DNA from: a virus
Direction: 5' to 3' (one strand)
IMG/VR virus record: IMGVR_UViG_3300030390_001913
Span: 28,006 to 48,904 of that record
DNA length: 20,899 nucleotides
The position numbers were made by a program, and so were the translations under genes. The notes beneath the pieces were generated by a model. It worked only from the letters and a program-made list of their open reading frames with translations, was not told the DNA's origin and searched no databases. This document shows positions 1 through 8,310 of the stretch, one piece after another. The first letter of the stretch is position 1, and each line of letters opens with the position of its first letter.

Positions 1-164
1 CAATGGATTAGTTGTAATAGACTTTTCATATTACTAACGATTAGTTCTGATGCGTATTCTATACCTTTTGCATCAAATGTTTTGCGTATCATTGTTCTGT
101 TGCATGATATTCCTTCTTCGCCAAGAGTCATATTTATACATGCGTATCCTAGTCTTTTTGCCAT
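1..164 (-). CDS. uvsE: UV-damage endonuclease UvdE/UvsE, N-terminal part (runs off window)
   Basis: The reading frame opens at an ATG at 164 and stays open for 54 codons to the window edge, so only the N-terminus is visible. The protein begins MAKRLGYACINMTLG and continues with SCNRTMIRKTF and a NMKSLLQLIHW segment. This is the characteristic start of the UvdE/UvsE TIM-barrel family (RLGYAC..NMTL, then NRT, then a helix ending LL..I.W). Family knowledge: these metal-dependent endonucleases nick DNA 5' to UV photoproducts and start alternative excision repair. The gene follows the gp6 gene by nine bases, so it is probably co-transcribed with the baseplate genes although its role is DNA repair. 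Its codons look a little richer in G+C than those of its neighbours, which may hint at separate acquisition. The metal-binding residues lie beyond the window, so intactness cannot be judged. Confidence 0.85.
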   Translation of the reverse strand, partial: MAKRLGYACINMTLGEEGISCNRTMIRKTFDAKGIEYASELIVSNMKSLLQLIH

Positions 165-173
165 AGTTTAATT

Positions 174-2036
174 TTATAATGGTGATACTCTACCTCTAAT
201 ATCTTGAGTTGGATTTTTAATTTCAAAAACCATAGGATCAATTGATGGATAAACTACATTATCTAAATTTGATCCTTGTACATCATATGAATATTTACTA
301 TATCCTAAACTTTCTCCTGATAAGTTCTTAATTGTTACTTCTTTTACTGTTTGTACTCCTTCAACTTTATCTAATAAAATAGAAAGATCTTTCATCATAA
401 TAGGTTCGTTAATTTGCCATTTATCAATATCAAAATAAGATGTTAATGAATTTATACATTTAGTTATTGTTTCTGAGTTATTAAAGTTAGGTAATACTAT
501 TATATCAAAATCAACACCTATATTAATTATATATGCATCTTTAATTTTAATAGAATCATTTATCATTCTATATTCTGCTAAATAAGTTTGTAGATTTCTT
601 TTTAAAATATCAGATGCTGTTCTTAATTTTTTATTTATATCATATGTTAAAACATATAAATCTAAAACAGATGGAAGTGTTCCGGCTTCATATTCTCCTA
701 CTTTATTAGGTTGAACATGAGCTTTTGCTACTACTCCTAAATTAGCAGGCATGGATAATGCTCTTATTAAATAATCTTGGGCTGTTACTGTTCTTAATTG
801 GTTTTGAAAATTACCTAGTGCGTTTTGTCTTAACTCTTCAACTGTATCTCCATCCATTCCTCCATCAGCTGCTTTTACATTATTAGCAGCAACAGAATTA
901 AATATTTGATTAGCTAAAGTAGTATTTGACAAATCAGGATTTATAAATGTTACATTTGTTTCATCTACAGCTGTTAATGTACCTGCTTCTACATTAGATT
1001 GAGCTCCACCTCCTGTTAAAAATCTTACTGTTAAAGTAGTATTATAAGGAGCTATACCATAGGTATTTGTATAAACAAAATTTAATGGAGAAAATGCAGT
1101 TGTTAGTTTTGTTTTTTCAAAAGGTAACCCTAATCCAACATTATCTGGATTGGGTATAATTTCTTCATCTATAAATCTAGTACTCCCAGCACCAAATTGT
1201 AATTGTAAAATATTTTCATTTAAAAACCGTGATGCAAATCTTCTTTGTACTGGTTTTAATTCTAATAAATATGGTACCTCTGTATCTACTGAGTAATTGG
1301 GGTCATTTACATTTGTGTTTCTAATCGAATTAAACACGTTTTCTTGCGCTAAATTAGGCACTTCATACCAAATATTGCCATCAGAATCTATCACGTCTAA
1401 TATGCCTATAATATTAGATGCATTAATATTTCTAGTATCAAATTTAATTGAATTATTAAATACAAACGTTTGTGTATTAATTGTAGCTGATATTGCTTTT
1501 CTTGATTTTTTTAATAAATAATATGTTGGGTTAATTCCTGATATTTGGTATACTGATGCTTCAGTTGGATCTAAAGAACTAGATGATTGAAAATCTACAG
1601 CATCCTCTATTAAAAATTTCATTTGAGAATTTACATTAGATACAACTTGAGTATTTTCAGGTATAACTAAGGCATAATCATAATCAGGTACATAAGCACC
1701 ATTTTCTAATTTAGCTGGTAATTGTTGATAAAAATCTAAATCAACTGCAGCAACAGTAGTAACTTTAGGTATATAACCTAAAGAATAAGCCATAGCAAAT
1801 AAATTATCTGTTTGTCTAGCTTTTTGTATAAATGTTTCTTGTATTTGATTATCTAAATAAAAAGATAAAACATCTCCAACATAAGCTGCCATTTCCATAA
1901 ATAACATACCTGTTGATGTTTCTGTAAAATCATTATATGTATCTGGAAAATACGTTCTTGAATATTGAATTAGGTTATCCCTAAGAGTATTAAAATCTCT
2001 ATCAATATATCTTATATCTCTATTTAATTTGCTCAT
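174..2036 (-). CDS. 6: T4-like baseplate wedge protein gp6 (baseplate J family)
   Basis: A 620-residue protein close in size to T4 gp6 (about 660). The N-terminal 100 residues carry the gp6-like block with RDFNTLRDNLI, TETSTGMLFMEMAAYVGD and KARQTDNLFAMAYSLGY, which in marine T4-like phages builds the wedge dimer ring of the baseplate. A baseplate-J-type middle follows around residues 390-440 (GDTVEELRQNALGNF, then a TAQDYLIRALS stretch). The C-terminal part, including DIDKWQINEPIMMKDLSILL, is typical of the family. It acts in virion assembly: gp6 links wedges around the hub and changes conformation during sheath contraction. Its ATG overlaps the stop of the gp25 gene by one base (TAATG), indicating translational coupling. 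No frameshift or truncation is visible. Confidence 0.93.
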   Translation of the reverse strand: MSKLNRDIRYIDRDFNTLRDNLIQYSRTYFPDTYNDFTETSTGMLFMEMAAYVGDVLSFYLDNQIQETFIQKARQTDNLFAMAYSLGYIPKVTTVAAVDLDFYQQLPAKLENGAYVPDYDYALVIPENTQVVSNVNSQMKFLIEDAVDFQSSSSLDPTEASVYQISGINPTYYLLKKSRKAISATINTQTFVFNNSIKFDTRNINASNIIGILDVIDSDGNIWYEVPNLAQENVFNSIRNTNVNDPNYSVDTEVPYLLELKPVQRRFASRFLNENILQLQFGAGSTRFIDEEIIPNPDNVGLGLPFEKTKLTTAFSPLNFVYTNTYGIAPYNTTLTVRFLTGGGAQSNVEAGTLTAVDETNVTFINPDLSNTTLANQIFNSVAANNVKAADGGMDGDTVEELRQNALGNFQNQLRTVTAQDYLIRALSMPANLGVVAKAHVQPNKVGEYEAGTLPSVLDLYVLTYDINKKLRTASDILKRNLQTYLAEYRMINDSIKIKDAYIINIGVDFDIIVLPNFNNSETITKCINSLTSYFDIDKWQINEPIMMKDLSILLDKVEGVQTVKEVTIKNLSGESLGYSKYSYDVQGSNLDNVVYPSIDPMVFEIKNPTQDIRGRVSPL

Positions 2037-2443
2037 TATTGTAATAATATGTTTATACTATCTTCTACTCCAAAATTTGCAATTTGATATACTAATGTAA
2101 AATTAACTGTATTTTCATCTGGCTCATTATTGAATTGAATTTCTTTTATTTCTACACTAGGAAAAAATTGTGTTATATCATTTTGAATAGTATCTCTTAA
2201 ATCTTCATTTGTTATATCTAATATATTTTCAAATAATAAATTTCGTAAATCCGCACCAAAATTAGGTCTAAATACTCTTTCTCCTTTATTGGTTAATAAA
2301 TAATTAACCATATTTGCTTTTATTTGATCTCTAGTAAAATATGTAGGTACAAAGACAGCATCCCCATTTAATGGAAAACCAAAACCAATTGCTCTACTTT
2401 TTTGTAGATCTATAGGCCATTTACTTTGTATAATTCTTGCCAT
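2036..2443 (-). CDS. 25: T4-like baseplate wedge subunit gp25 (GPW/gp25 family)
   Basis: 135 residues, matching the size of T4 gp25 (132). The diagnostic GPW/gp25 core is near residues 38-75: FTRDQIKANMVNYLLTNKGE followed by RVFRPNFGADLRNLLFE, where the GER..RP.FG..L...LFE pattern is the family signature. This small protein is the initiator of sheath polymerisation and sits in the wedge core with gp6 and gp53 in T4. Family members resemble the TssE/gp25 subunits of other contractile injection systems. It lies directly upstream of gp6 with a one-base TAATG overlap. Its own start at 2443 abuts the stop of the preceding small gene. The gp25-gp6 pairing is conserved in T4-like phages, which supports both calls. 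Confidence 0.93.
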   Translation of the reverse strand: MARIIQSKWPIDLQKSRAIGFGFPLNGDAVFVPTYFTRDQIKANMVNYLLTNKGERVFRPNFGADLRNLLFENILDITNEDLRDTIQNDITQFFPSVEIKEIQFNNEPDENTVNFTLVYQIANFGVEDSINILLQ

Positions 2444-2799
2444 TATTTTTTATCCATTAATCCCATTATTTGACTCATATCAACTTCTCCAGCAGGTAGT
2501 GTACCATTTGCTGCATCCATACTTGTATCAGGTTTAAAACTCTGAGCATATTGTGAATTATAAGCACCCCCATTATTCATTTCTCCTAATATATTTTTAT
2601 AAGCTTCTTTTTTATCTACAGAAGACATAGTAGGAGTTTGTGTAATATTTGATGGTGTTTGTATTTTATTTTCATTTACTGGTACTTGTGTTATAACTTG
2701 TGGAGTCTTAACAGCTTCCAGTAAAATTTCTTTCAATTCTTCTTGAATTGCTTCTCTTACTGCTTCTTTAATAATAGATTTTAGTGCTGATGTCTTCAT
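2443..2799 (-). CDS. Small helical protein in baseplate operon, unknown
   Basis: 118 residues starting at the ATG at 2799 (MKTSALKSIIKEAVREAIQE). A longer reading from 2859 is possible but would overlap the end of the preceding gene by 29 bases, and the added residues are not protein-like. The A-rich TAAATAAA just before 2799 fits the start context of other genes here. Residues 1-32 form an amphipathic, probably coiled helix rich in Glu and Lys. The middle is Thr/Pro/Gln-rich and likely disordered. The C-terminus ends in MSQIMGLMDKK after a PAGEVD segment, possibly a short docking helix. I recognise no family. Its place between a large structural gene and gp25 suggests a minor virion component, adaptor or assembly factor. 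Confidence 0.7.
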   Translation of the reverse strand: MKTSALKSIIKEAVREAIQEELKEILLEAVKTPQVITQVPVNENKIQTPSNITQTPTMSSVDKKEAYKNILGEMNNGGAYNSQYAQSFKPDTSMDAANGTLPAGEVDMSQIMGLMDKK

Positions 2800-2830
2800 T
2801 TTATTTATAAATATTACGTTATTAAACTTT

Positions 2831-4525
2831 TTATAGTAAAGTATTGGAACTATCGTCACTATCTATAATTACAGTATCATTTCCTGCATTTGCTCCACCT
2901 CCGCCTCCACTATTATCACCTCCTTCAGGTAAAATAGGCATTATTTGAAAGTTAGACTGATTACCATTATTTCCAAGATTTTCTACTATTGTCATAGTAT
3001 AATTCCATATGCCTTTTTCTGTTAATATTGAAGGGGGTGATGGAAGAACATTACCTCTTGTAACGTATGCTTCCCGACTTAATTGAGTATTCATAGGTTT
3101 ATTTCCTTTTTGGAAGGTAATTATAGTATTGGTATAATTCATTGATTTAATCCCACCATTAGTTGTCATTTGTACCCTAATAGGTTCATTAACTACTATG
3201 GTTCCTGATACTTGGTCACCTGTAAATTCATCTACAGGAGTAACTATATTAGGACCATTTAAAACATAAGGATTTAAATTATTTTCACCGTTTGGACCAA
3301 ATGGATCTTCATTTCCACCTCCTACATTTCCACCTCCTACATTTCTATCACCTTCCTCTAATTCTGTATCTGCACTTACTCCGTATCTTAATTGTTGTAA
3401 AAAGTTATCAATTTTATATACCATTTCTTCATATAAAACTGTAACTGAAGAACTAAAAGAATAATCATTTGCATTTAGCCCATTAGGAGAGTTATATAAT
3501 GTTTTTTGAGTTATTTGGTTTTGAAATTTAGTTAAATATACTTCTTCTCCTGGGTTTGTTAAAGTAAAATCTCTAAATGCTTTAATTCTTCTAGCAGGAA
3601 ATGAAAATTCATTATCTGGGTTTTGTTCGAGTACTAAATAAAAACCTTTATAAATTAAGGGAGGTTTAGCATTAGGTGACATAGCCTCTATTAATGTTGC
3701 ATTATCTGCATTATTAACATTTATGTTAGAAGAATCTCCGGAAGCAGCTATAGATACCTCTAGTTGATCAGCTAGATTATTTTTTACAATATTTATTTCA
3801 TTTTGGGGTAAATTAGGACAACTATCACCTACTTTTACTATAGCATCAACAAAAGCCATTGTTGTAAAAACAGGATTTATTACTTTATCTAAATCATTTA
3901 AAGCTTTAATAGCGACATTAATCATTTTTACAACACCTCCACTTAATTCTGGTATTACTTTAGTTACTCCTTTACCATAAGTTAATAATTTATCTAATTG
4001 ATCTAAAGAATCTGATAATATTGTTAATACATTTATGGGTACACCTATCCCACCTGATGGAGGTATTATAGCTGTTGGTATAGGTATTGCTTTTATTACT
4101 TTTACTGCTCTTTTAACAGTACTTATAATACTCCCTAATGTTTGTCCTGTTGAAATTAAAGTATTTAATGGGGTTTTTATAGTAATTAATGCTCCTGATA
4201 TACTATTTTTAGCAACTATTATATTATTTAAAGATGCAAGTGTACTTTCTACTACTCTAGAAGCATCTGCCTTTTGTTTATTAGTTAAAGGTTGTTGATT
4301 ACATATTACTTCAGCAGTAAGTAAACTAGATGTATCTGCTATATTACCACTCATTAATTCTTGAGGTGAGAAAGGTAAATCAGCAGGATTAAGACCTGTT
4401 TTTTCTATAATTTCAATACCCTTATCCATAAGTTTAATCTTCATAGTATCTATAGTATTTTCGAGTCGACCAGTATCTTTGGCGACTTTTACTACTTGTT
4501 TTACTACTAATTTTTCTAAACCCAT
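2831..4525 (-). CDS. Large predicted virion/baseplate protein, unknown family
   Basis: A 564-residue protein inside the baseplate operon; its ATG overlaps the stop of the gp5-like gene by one base (TAATG). Residues 1-260 are mostly helical, with amphipathic repeats and a long hydrophobic stretch around 105-200 (ALITIKTPLN, STGQTLGSIISTVKRAVKVI, PIPTAIIPP). It looks more like a structural helical bundle or membrane-active segment than a set of ordinary transmembrane helices. Residues 285-390 look beta-rich (LIYKGFYLVLEQNPDNEF, YSFSSSVTVLYEEMVYKIDN). A Gly/Asn linker with a duplicated VGGGN follows near 395-410, then a beta domain with VDEFTGDQVSGTIVV. The tail is very Gly- and Asp-rich. I do not recognise a named family. 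The context suggests a baseplate or tail-tip protein; a hub or tape-measure-adjacent role is speculation. Confidence 0.75.
   Translation of the reverse strand: MGLEKLVVKQVVKVAKDTGRLENTIDTMKIKLMDKGIEIIEKTGLNPADLPFSPQELMSGNIADTSSLLTAEVICNQQPLTNKQKADASRVVESTLASLNNIIVAKNSISGALITIKTPLNTLISTGQTLGSIISTVKRAVKVIKAIPIPTAIIPPSGGIGVPINVLTILSDSLDQLDKLLTYGKGVTKVIPELSGGVVKMINVAIKALNDLDKVINPVFTTMAFVDAIVKVGDSCPNLPQNEINIVKNNLADQLEVSIAASGDSSNINVNNADNATLIEAMSPNAKPPLIYKGFYLVLEQNPDNEFSFPARRIKAFRDFTLTNPGEEVYLTKFQNQITQKTLYNSPNGLNANDYSFSSSVTVLYEEMVYKIDNFLQQLRYGVSADTELEEGDRNVGGGNVGGGNEDPFGPNGENNLNPYVLNGPNIVTPVDEFTGDQVSGTIVVNEPIRVQMTTNGGIKSMNYTNTIITFQKGNKPMNTQLSREAYVTRGNVLPSPPSILTEKGIWNYTMTIVENLGNNGNQSNFQIMPILPEGGDNSGGGGGANAGNDTVIIDSDDSSNTLL
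3311..3340 (-). repeat. 15-bp tandem duplication inside a structural gene
   Basis: The unit atttccacctcctac occurs twice back to back and is followed by the first five bases of a third copy. On the coding strand it encodes a duplicated VGGGN pentapeptide in a flexible linker. It is in frame (15 bases), so expansion or contraction would only change linker length. Confidence 0.85.
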
Positions 4526-5760
4526 TATTTACTTTTACTTATTTTTGACTTATATTGTTCTATTCTTCCTATCATTTTTTGAGCAGATGCTAAAGTTTGA
4601 GTTGCTGGGGCTGGTATTGCTCCATTAATAGCATAAGGTGGACCTGATCCTATGGGAGTTGCTAAAGCATTAGATAATGATACAATTTTATTACATAAAT
4701 CTTTAAAATCTGTTAAAAATTTATCTCCTAATATTACAGGTTCTGTAGCATATTTATCTCCTAATAATATTTTTTTAGATTGTATAATAGTTTCTGGTGA
4801 ATCTAAATTAATACTATCTTTGGAATTTAAATTTATAGTTTTAAATGATGATAATAATATAGAATCATCTTTAGAATTAAATAATAATCTTCCGGAGTTT
4901 AAAATAACTTGATCACCTGTGTATTTATCTGTAGATTTTGGTTGTGAAAAATAAGAATCATATTTTTTACTTGCTACATTAATAGGAATGGCTTGTGTTG
5001 TAGTTAAATATATACTTGATTTATCTGTATTAATATCTTCTACTTGTGGTACCCATGGATCTGTTGATTCTTCATGTTGTCCATTTTTTAATATAATAAT
5101 AGGATCTCCATCTTCTCCATCACGCGACCAAGGATTTGATATTACCGGATTTTTAACTGTAGAACCTAATCTAATAGTATTACCCCATCTACCTTGTAAT
5201 ATATTATCACCTTCATAAGGTAGTAAATTTCTGATACTTAATTTTTCTTGAAAAGTATCACCCAATTCTATTTCTGTACCCCCATCAGTTACTCTCCTCA
5301 CTGCTCCTCCTTCAGTCTGTTCATAATCTTGTTGTTGAGAAGGAGGTAATAAAGTTCCTAAAATAGGATCTGGTATTGCATTATGGTGTACACTATTCCA
5401 AATATTAATTGGTTGGAAATAATAATATGATACTTCATTTACATTAGATTGTATATCACTATTAGGTAAGGCAATTAAATATACAATTTCATTTTCCAGA
5501 GGAATGATTGATTGGTTTGGAAATAAAGCTCTTGCAAAATTATCTGTTGTAAATTGTGTATTAGGGTTAGGTTGATTTAACTTATCAAAAAATATACATC
5601 CAATAGAACTCCATTCTCCAAATTGTTTAAACGCTTTAGAGTTAGTTTGATCATCAAGCATAGTTGCTATAACTCTACCTGAAAAAACATTAAGACCCCC
5701 TTGTGAGGGAGTTGTAGTATTATTTAAACTACTAAGTCCTGATATTGGTTTAATTGGCAT
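4525..5760 (-). CDS. gp5-like baseplate central spike protein without lysozyme domain (predicted)
   Basis: 411 residues. The N-terminal third (about 25-130: NVFSGRVIATMLDD, SSIGCIFFDKL, NQSIIPLENEIVYLIALPN) has the look of the OB-fold domain of gp5/VgrG spikes, where a GRV strand begins the barrel and a P..NE.V.L.. strand closes it. From about 285 there is a repetitive beta pattern (GRLLFNSKDDSILLSS, KTINLNSKDSINLDSPETI, KKILLGDKYATEPVILGDKF) typical of the triangular beta-helix of contractile-tail spikes; the ATEPVILGDKF block is common at the end of such spikes. No lysozyme-like domain is visible between them, unlike T4 gp5. The C-terminus is helical and Lys-rich. Operon position, just before the large structural gene and gp25-gp6, fits. 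The fold assignment is pattern-based inference. Confidence 0.65.
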   Translation of the reverse strand: MPIKPISGLSSLNNTTTPSQGGLNVFSGRVIATMLDDQTNSKAFKQFGEWSSIGCIFFDKLNQPNPNTQFTTDNFARALFPNQSIIPLENEIVYLIALPNSDIQSNVNEVSYYYFQPINIWNSVHHNAIPDPILGTLLPPSQQQDYEQTEGGAVRRVTDGGTEIELGDTFQEKLSIRNLLPYEGDNILQGRWGNTIRLGSTVKNPVISNPWSRDGEDGDPIIILKNGQHEESTDPWVPQVEDINTDKSSIYLTTTQAIPINVASKKYDSYFSQPKSTDKYTGDQVILNSGRLLFNSKDDSILLSSFKTINLNSKDSINLDSPETIIQSKKILLGDKYATEPVILGDKFLTDFKDLCNKIVSLSNALATPIGSGPPYAINGAIPAPATQTLASAQKMIGRIEQYKSKISKSK

Positions 5761-5761
5761 T

Positions 5762-6106
5762 TTACTCTTTTGGTTTTTTGATTTGGAGTTTATCCATTTC
5801 AGCTAATAATGCTTCTTTTTCTTCCTCAGAAATACCAAAACCACCATCTTCATTTACAGTATTAACTGCCCTTTGAATAATAGTAGCCATTTTAATTAAA
5901 GCATCATCATTTTTAACTCCTATTTCCATATATTCTTTTATTAATGGAACTATAAGAGTAGCATCTCCGATTTCTTGAACTAAGGGTTTTAACTCAGATA
6001 TTAAAGCATTTACTTGTTCTGATTTTTTCTTTTGGTTATTATAAATTTCTTCTAAAATGTCAGAAAATTTTTTATCCCCAAATATAATTGAATCTAGTTG
6101 GCTCAT
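5762..6106 (-). CDS. Small helical protein at head of baseplate operon, unknown
   Basis: 114 residues (MSQLDSIIFGDKKFSDILEE), predicted almost wholly helical, with Lys/Glu-rich coiled segments at 15-45 and 85-114 and a hydrophobic core segment ATLIVPLIKEYMEIG near 53-67. No motif or family recognised. It is the first gene of the structural operon, one base upstream of the gp5-like gene. The interval before it (6107-6132) holds TATTTATAAC on the coding strand eight bases before the ATG, a candidate late regulatory element also seen before other probable virion genes. It could be a minor tail component or an assembly chaperone. Confidence 0.75.
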   Translation of the reverse strand: MSQLDSIIFGDKKFSDILEEIYNNQKKKSEQVNALISELKPLVQEIGDATLIVPLIKEYMEIGVKNDDALIKMATIIQRAVNTVNEDGGFGISEEEKEALLAEMDKLQIKKPKE

Positions 6107-6132
6107 AATTTTTGGTTATAAATATCACTAAA

Positions 6133-6942
6133 TTAAATCTTTGAGGGAGGATAGTAACCATGTTCTAAATAAACCATATATTTTTCCTTAAATATTTTAT
6201 ATAAAACGTTAGCTATTTTTGTAATCTTTGGAGTTTTTACATCAACCATTTCTCTTATGTAGATATATAAAGCTTTTTTATTAAATACATCTATATTATC
6301 TCTTTTTCTAAATAATTCTAAAATGGCATCAGCTATTTTAGCATCATTTCCTTTAGGAAATAATTTATATATTCTTTCTGTAACATCATCTACAAATTGA
6401 TCAATAAATACTGATAATTTATCTTCATATTTATAACCTTTTAATGCTAAGTCATCTCCTTCAAATTCTTTTTCTGTTAATATATTCATTCCTTCTTCCA
6501 TTTTTGGAGAAGTAACGAATCCAGGTGATAATTGATCTAAATTTGAATAATTACTTATATCATTAATTTGTATATTTTGAATTTTTTTACCATAATTTTT
6601 AGTATTATATACTATTAACCAACGTTTAACTATAGTTCCAAAATATGAATATGCTTTTGCACCATTATCAGGATTAAAAAGATGAATTTTACTTAAAAGA
6701 AATACCATTAATTCATGTTGTAAATCTTCTAAATTTTCAACTTCTGTATAATAAAATTTAAAGGTATGAATTATATTTTGAGTTAATTTATAAAAAGGCC
6801 AATGAATGTGGTCTTGATAAAGATCACTTCTTTCTTCTTTATCTGTAGAATTATTATATTTTACAATAGCAGCTTCTGTATCTTTTGTAAAGTATACTCT
6901 ACCTTTTCTTATTTTTTTATTTTTCTCAATTATATGGTCCAT
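6133..6942 (-). CDS. 55: T4 gp55-like late sigma factor (predicted)
   Basis: 269 residues. Residues 70-115 (ENLEDLQHELMVFLLSKIHL, FNPDNG, AYSYFGTIVKRWLIVYN) match the sigma-70 region 2 pattern seen in gp55-type factors: an acidic DLxxE helix, an F(D/N)P..G turn and an aromatic Y.Y...I..R promoter-melting helix. Residues 200-255 are helical and may form a helix-turn-helix-like tail (KTPKITKIANVLYKIFKEKY). T4 gp55 is shorter (185 residues) but homologues in marine T4-like phages are often larger. Function by family: it replaces the host sigma factor and directs RNA polymerase with the sliding clamp to late promoters. It is placed just upstream of the structural genes it would be expected to activate. 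Sequence similarity is weak, so this is a motif-based call. Confidence 0.72.
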   Translation of the reverse strand: MDHIIEKNKKIRKGRVYFTKDTEAAIVKYNNSTDKEERSDLYQDHIHWPFYKLTQNIIHTFKFYYTEVENLEDLQHELMVFLLSKIHLFNPDNGAKAYSYFGTIVKRWLIVYNTKNYGKKIQNIQINDISNYSNLDQLSPGFVTSPKMEEGMNILTEKEFEGDDLALKGYKYEDKLSVFIDQFVDDVTERIYKLFPKGNDAKIADAILELFRKRDNIDVFNKKALYIYIREMVDVKTPKITKIANVLYKIFKEKYMVYLEHGYYPPSKI

Positions 6943-6948
6943 TTATTC

Positions 6949-7224
6949 TTAAATTTTCTTGATATTAAAATCATTAAGAATTTCTTGGATTTGTTTTATG
7001 TTTTTAAAGAAAAAACCTACTTCGTCATCGCCTTCAAATGAACCCTTAATATCTATTTTTTTAATTTTTTCATCTGAAACCTCTATTATTCTTGATATAT
7101 TATCTAAATATTTTAAATATCCTAATAAAATATCTTCTTGTTTTTCATTTTTACGTAGTAGATTAATAGTCGTAAACGCTAGGCATACGACTATTATTGA
7201 AAGTATTACTATTGTTGTTATCAT
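6949..7224 (-). CDS. Small membrane-anchored protein of T4-like type, unknown
   Basis: 91 residues with an N-terminal membrane segment at about 3-22 (TTIVILSIIVVCLAFTTINL) followed by RKNEK, so an N-out/C-in single-pass anchor is likely. The soluble part is a coiled helix ending in FEGDDEVGFFFKNIKQIQEI, a block I associate with a small conserved protein of marine T4-like phages, but I cannot name a function. The start at 7224 shares ATGA with the stop of the HD-domain gene, implying translational coupling, and the stop is six bases before the sigma-factor gene. Confidence 0.75.
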   Translation of the reverse strand: MITTIVILSIIVVCLAFTTINLLRKNEKQEDILLGYLKYLDNISRIIEVSDEKIKKIDIKGSFEGDDEVGFFFKNIKQIQEILNDFNIKKI

Positions 7225-7994
7225 AAATTATCTAACATATTTTTAAGTCCTTCACTTTTTATAGTACCTAATGCTTTAGACTTAGTTGATTTATTTTTAC
7301 TGGTGTCCAATATAAAATTATTTTTGCTAGTATCCACGCTATTTTTAAATTTAGGTAACCATTCAACTTCAAATTCAATTCTAGCAGCCATCATATCTGC
7401 TTGATGGAGAATAAAAGGTAATGAAGTACGTGGTTTTTGCTCTGGCATATAACCCTTTAAATATTTATCATTTGCTGAATCATATAACCCATCATGAGTT
7501 TGAATAGCTACCATTTCATTAAAGGTATATTTAATACCATTATCTTGAAGTAAAAATAATCCTCTATCTGGTACAGCAGAAAATGCTAATTTTTTATTAA
7601 ACATATAATCTTCACCTAATTTATCTCTTCTCCACTTATCAGTTTGAGGAATATAAGATTCATGATCTGCATCACCCATTTTTCCTAAATCATGATTAAT
7701 TGCTGAAAATACTAATTCTTCTTCTGTAAATGTAGTCATATCACAACCCTCACTTTTCCAAAGTCCGGATTGTTTAAGAGCACATCTAACTACTCTATTA
7801 ACATGATCAACATAACCACCTGGAAATGCTGAATGATATTCTTTTTTATGAGCAGCAGGCATCATCATAATTCGCTCTGCGTATTTTTTATAAAATTTAA
7901 TTAGTTGATTTTTACGATCACCCGTAATATGTACTTCAATATTATTAAGAAAAATTTCCCAATTGTCCTGAATTTGTTTTGCTGATAATTTCAT
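7221..7994 (-). CDS. HD-domain metal-dependent phosphohydrolase
   Basis: 257 residues with a complete HD signature: His64 (GGYVDHVNRVV), the His101-Asp102 doublet (SAINHDLGKMGDADHE), His167 (AIQTHDGLYD) and Asp200 (LHQADMMAARIE). These are the metal ligands of the HD superfamily, which hydrolyses phosphate esters of nucleotides, cyclic nucleotides or RNA ends. The spacing is close to HD domains of the YhaM/dNTPase-like group and related proteins of T4-like marine phages. The substrate cannot be deduced. Possible roles include nucleotide-pool adjustment, RNA processing, or degradation of nucleotide alarm signals used in host defence; the last is speculation. The start has the recurrent AATAAAAGTTATG context. 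It precedes the membrane protein by an ATGA overlap. Confidence 0.85.
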   Translation of the reverse strand: MKLSAKQIQDNWEIFLNNIEVHITGDRKNQLIKFYKKYAERIMMMPAAHKKEYHSAFPGGYVDHVNRVVRCALKQSGLWKSEGCDMTTFTEEELVFSAINHDLGKMGDADHESYIPQTDKWRRDKLGEDYMFNKKLAFSAVPDRGLFLLQDNGIKYTFNEMVAIQTHDGLYDSANDKYLKGYMPEQKPRTSLPFILHQADMMAARIEFEVEWLPKFKNSVDTSKNNFILDTSKNKSTKSKALGTIKSEGLKNMLDNL

Positions 7995-8008
7995 AACTTT
8001 TATTTTTA

Positions 8009-8203
8009 TTATCCGTTTCTTAACGGGTTACCTTCTCTTTCTAATGTAGATGTTAACTGTTCAATAATTTCTTCAGTTTGGTCTATTTTTTTAAGATATT
8101 CTTCAACTGGTTGTTGTGATTTAACTATTAATTTAAGATTTTTACATTGTCCTACTAATCTTGTTAGTAAACGTGATACTGTTTCTGGGTTGCGTAATGC
8201 CAT
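8009..8203 (-). CDS. Small coiled-coil protein, unknown
   Basis: 64 residues (MALRNPETVSRLLTRLVGQC), predicted to form two helices with heptad-like hydrophobic positions and charged surface, ending EREGNPLRNG. No catalytic motif. It lies 14 bases upstream of the HD-hydrolase gene and has an AATAAATTATG start context, so it is probably the first gene of the 8203-6133 operon. Could be a small structural or regulatory partner; nothing in the sequence decides this. Confidence 0.7.
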   Translation of the reverse strand: MALRNPETVSRLLTRLVGQCKNLKLIVKSQQPVEEYLKKIDQTEEIIEQLTSTLEREGNPLRNG

Positions 8204-8230
8204 AATTTATTTTTATTAATTGATAATATA

Positions 8231-8245
8231 GGTACCTCTGGTACC
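8231..8245. other. Short perfect hairpin in intergenic gap (GGTACC/GGTACC)
   Basis: In the 107-base gap 8204-8310 two GGTACC palindromes are separated by three bases, giving a perfect six-base-pair stem with a three-base loop on either strand. No T-run follows on the minus strand, so it is not a standard terminator. It sits in the likely 5' leader of the 64-residue protein gene and could be an operator or leader structure. The rest of the gap shows no gene. Confidence 0.5.
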
Positions 8246-8310
8246 CTTGTATCTTATTTCTCTAATCACTTTATTTCTGTTTCCTTAATTCCTGTACCTC
8301 CAATGTACGA

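Noticed and set aside
3311-3340. Tandem repeat as a CRISPR or regulatory repeat
   Set aside because: Only two in-frame 15-base units without spacers, encoding a glycine linker. No CRISPR array was seen anywhere in the window.
8231-8245. GGTACC-TCT-GGTACC as an intrinsic terminator
   Set aside because: There is no T-run after the stem on the transcribed strand, and it precedes rather than closely follows a gene; kept only as an unexplained hairpin.
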